Assembly (NCBI GenBank): GCA_905205085.1
Contig: CAJLCG010000073.1
Span: 1-11,874 of the forward strand
DNA length: 11,874 nt
Source of the DNA: an uncultured Oscillospiraceae bacterium
Lineage (GTDB): Bacteria; Bacillota; Clostridia; Oscillospirales; Oscillospiraceae
Direction of reading: 5' to 3'
The notes under the pieces: generated by a model
Database searches by the model: none
Seen by the model: only the letters and a program-made list of their open reading frames with translations
Told to the model about the DNA's origin: nothing
Made by a program: the position numbers and the translations under genes
In this document: positions 11,502 through 11,874 of the stretch, in pieces
How positions within the stretch are numbered: the first letter of the stretch is position 1
Layout: each line of letters opens with the position of its first letter

Positions 11502-11874
11502 TTATTTCTTGGGGACCAGCAGCTGAGTGCCGCCCATGTAGGGCTGGAGCACAGCGGGAATCTTCACGGTGCCGTCGGCCTGGAGGTTGTTCTCCAGGAA
11601 GGCGATGAGCATGCGGGGGGGAGCCACCACGGTGTTGTTCAGGGTGTGGGGCAGGTAGGTACCCTTCTCGCCCTTGACGCGCATCTTCAGGCGGCGGGCC
11701 TGAGCGTCACCCAGGTTGGAGCAGGAGCAGACCTCGAAGTACTTCTGCTGGCGGGGGGACCAGGCCTCGATGTCGCAGGACTTCACCTTCAGGTCGGCCA
11801 GGTCGCCGGAGCAGCACTCCAGCTGCCGCACGGGGATGTCCATGGAGCGGAACAGCTCCACGGAGTAGCGCCAC
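11502..11874 (-). CDS. serS: Serine--tRNA ligase, C-terminal part (cut by the window edge)
   Basis: The last 123 complete codons of SerRS, the class II enzyme charging tRNA-Ser (and tRNA-Sec where present). The reading frame runs off the window at 11874, so no start is visible; it opens WRYSVELFRSMDIP. Recognisable parts are CSGDLADLKVKSCDIEAWSP, FEVCSCSNLGDAQARRLKMR and the motif 3 region TLNNTVVAPPRMLIAFLENN with its essential Arg, then QADGTVKIP and LQPYMGG near the end, as in almost all SerRS. The sequence shows no damage. Confidence 0.96.
   Translation of the reverse strand, partial: WRYSVELFRSMDIPVRQLECCSGDLADLKVKSCDIEAWSPRQQKYFEVCSCSNLGDAQARRLKMRVKGEKGTYLPHTLNNTVVAPPRMLIAFLENNLQADGTVKIPAVLQPYMGGTQLLVPKK

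Noticed and set aside
10337..11608. Plus-strand 423-codon frame opposite the acyltransferase gene
   Set aside because: The Gln/His/Gly/Glu-rich translation is the antisense of hydrophobic helices; it also overlaps serS.

Overview
The window looks like chromosomal core DNA from a high-GC member of the Clostridia, most likely the Oscillospiraceae (Flavonifractor/Oscillibacter-like). This is inferred from the T-box leader, strong AGGAGG ribosome binding sites, sigma-A promoters with 17-bp spacers, GC-rich codon use, and the company of aspS, hisS, minD, rsmG and serS. Every gene I accept is on the minus strand, so transcription runs from high to low coordinates. The large plus-strand reading frames are shadows.

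Layout in order of transcription. 11874-11502 is the 3' part of serS. 11371-10298 is an acyltransferase-3 membrane protein. 10100-9768 is a 110-residue three-helix membrane protein, 4 nt ahead of rsmG (9763-9050). A separate promoter then serves a MinD-like ATPase (8910-8176) and a methylglyoxal-synthase-fold protein (8135-7719) that lacks most catalytic residues. Next comes a clear promoter plus T-box leader (7708 to about 7420) whose specifier (GAC) and tRNA-end bulge (UGGC) both point to tRNA-Asp. The T-box is separated from hisS (6975-5608) by about 440 nt of repeat-rich DNA. After hisS come three small, divergent, membrane-anchored paralogues (5490-4978, 4854-4372, 4355-3858) and then aspS (3787-1988). 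A strong terminator at 1675-1634 closes this operon. Last is a lipoprotein glycoside hydrolase family 3 gene (1385-144), with its own promoter and terminator.

The genes are mostly ordinary; the unusual content is in the spaces between them. A repeat family is present in four copies (1695-1757, within 4873-4975, within 5513-5615, 7368-7431). Each copy has two hairpins whose arms change together between copies, so the fold appears conserved. One copy abuts the T-box terminator, one abuts an old aspS stop codon, and two bracket the first small paralogue. The last 54 bp of aspS are duplicated (1774-1827 and 2004-2057) around a block of five consecutive short hairpins, as if an element had entered the 3' end of aspS and supplied a replacement gene end. 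Further hairpin repeats lie at 27-54, 7041-7068, 10144-10187 and 11400-11446. I see no tRNA, rRNA, CRISPR array, transposase or integrase gene.
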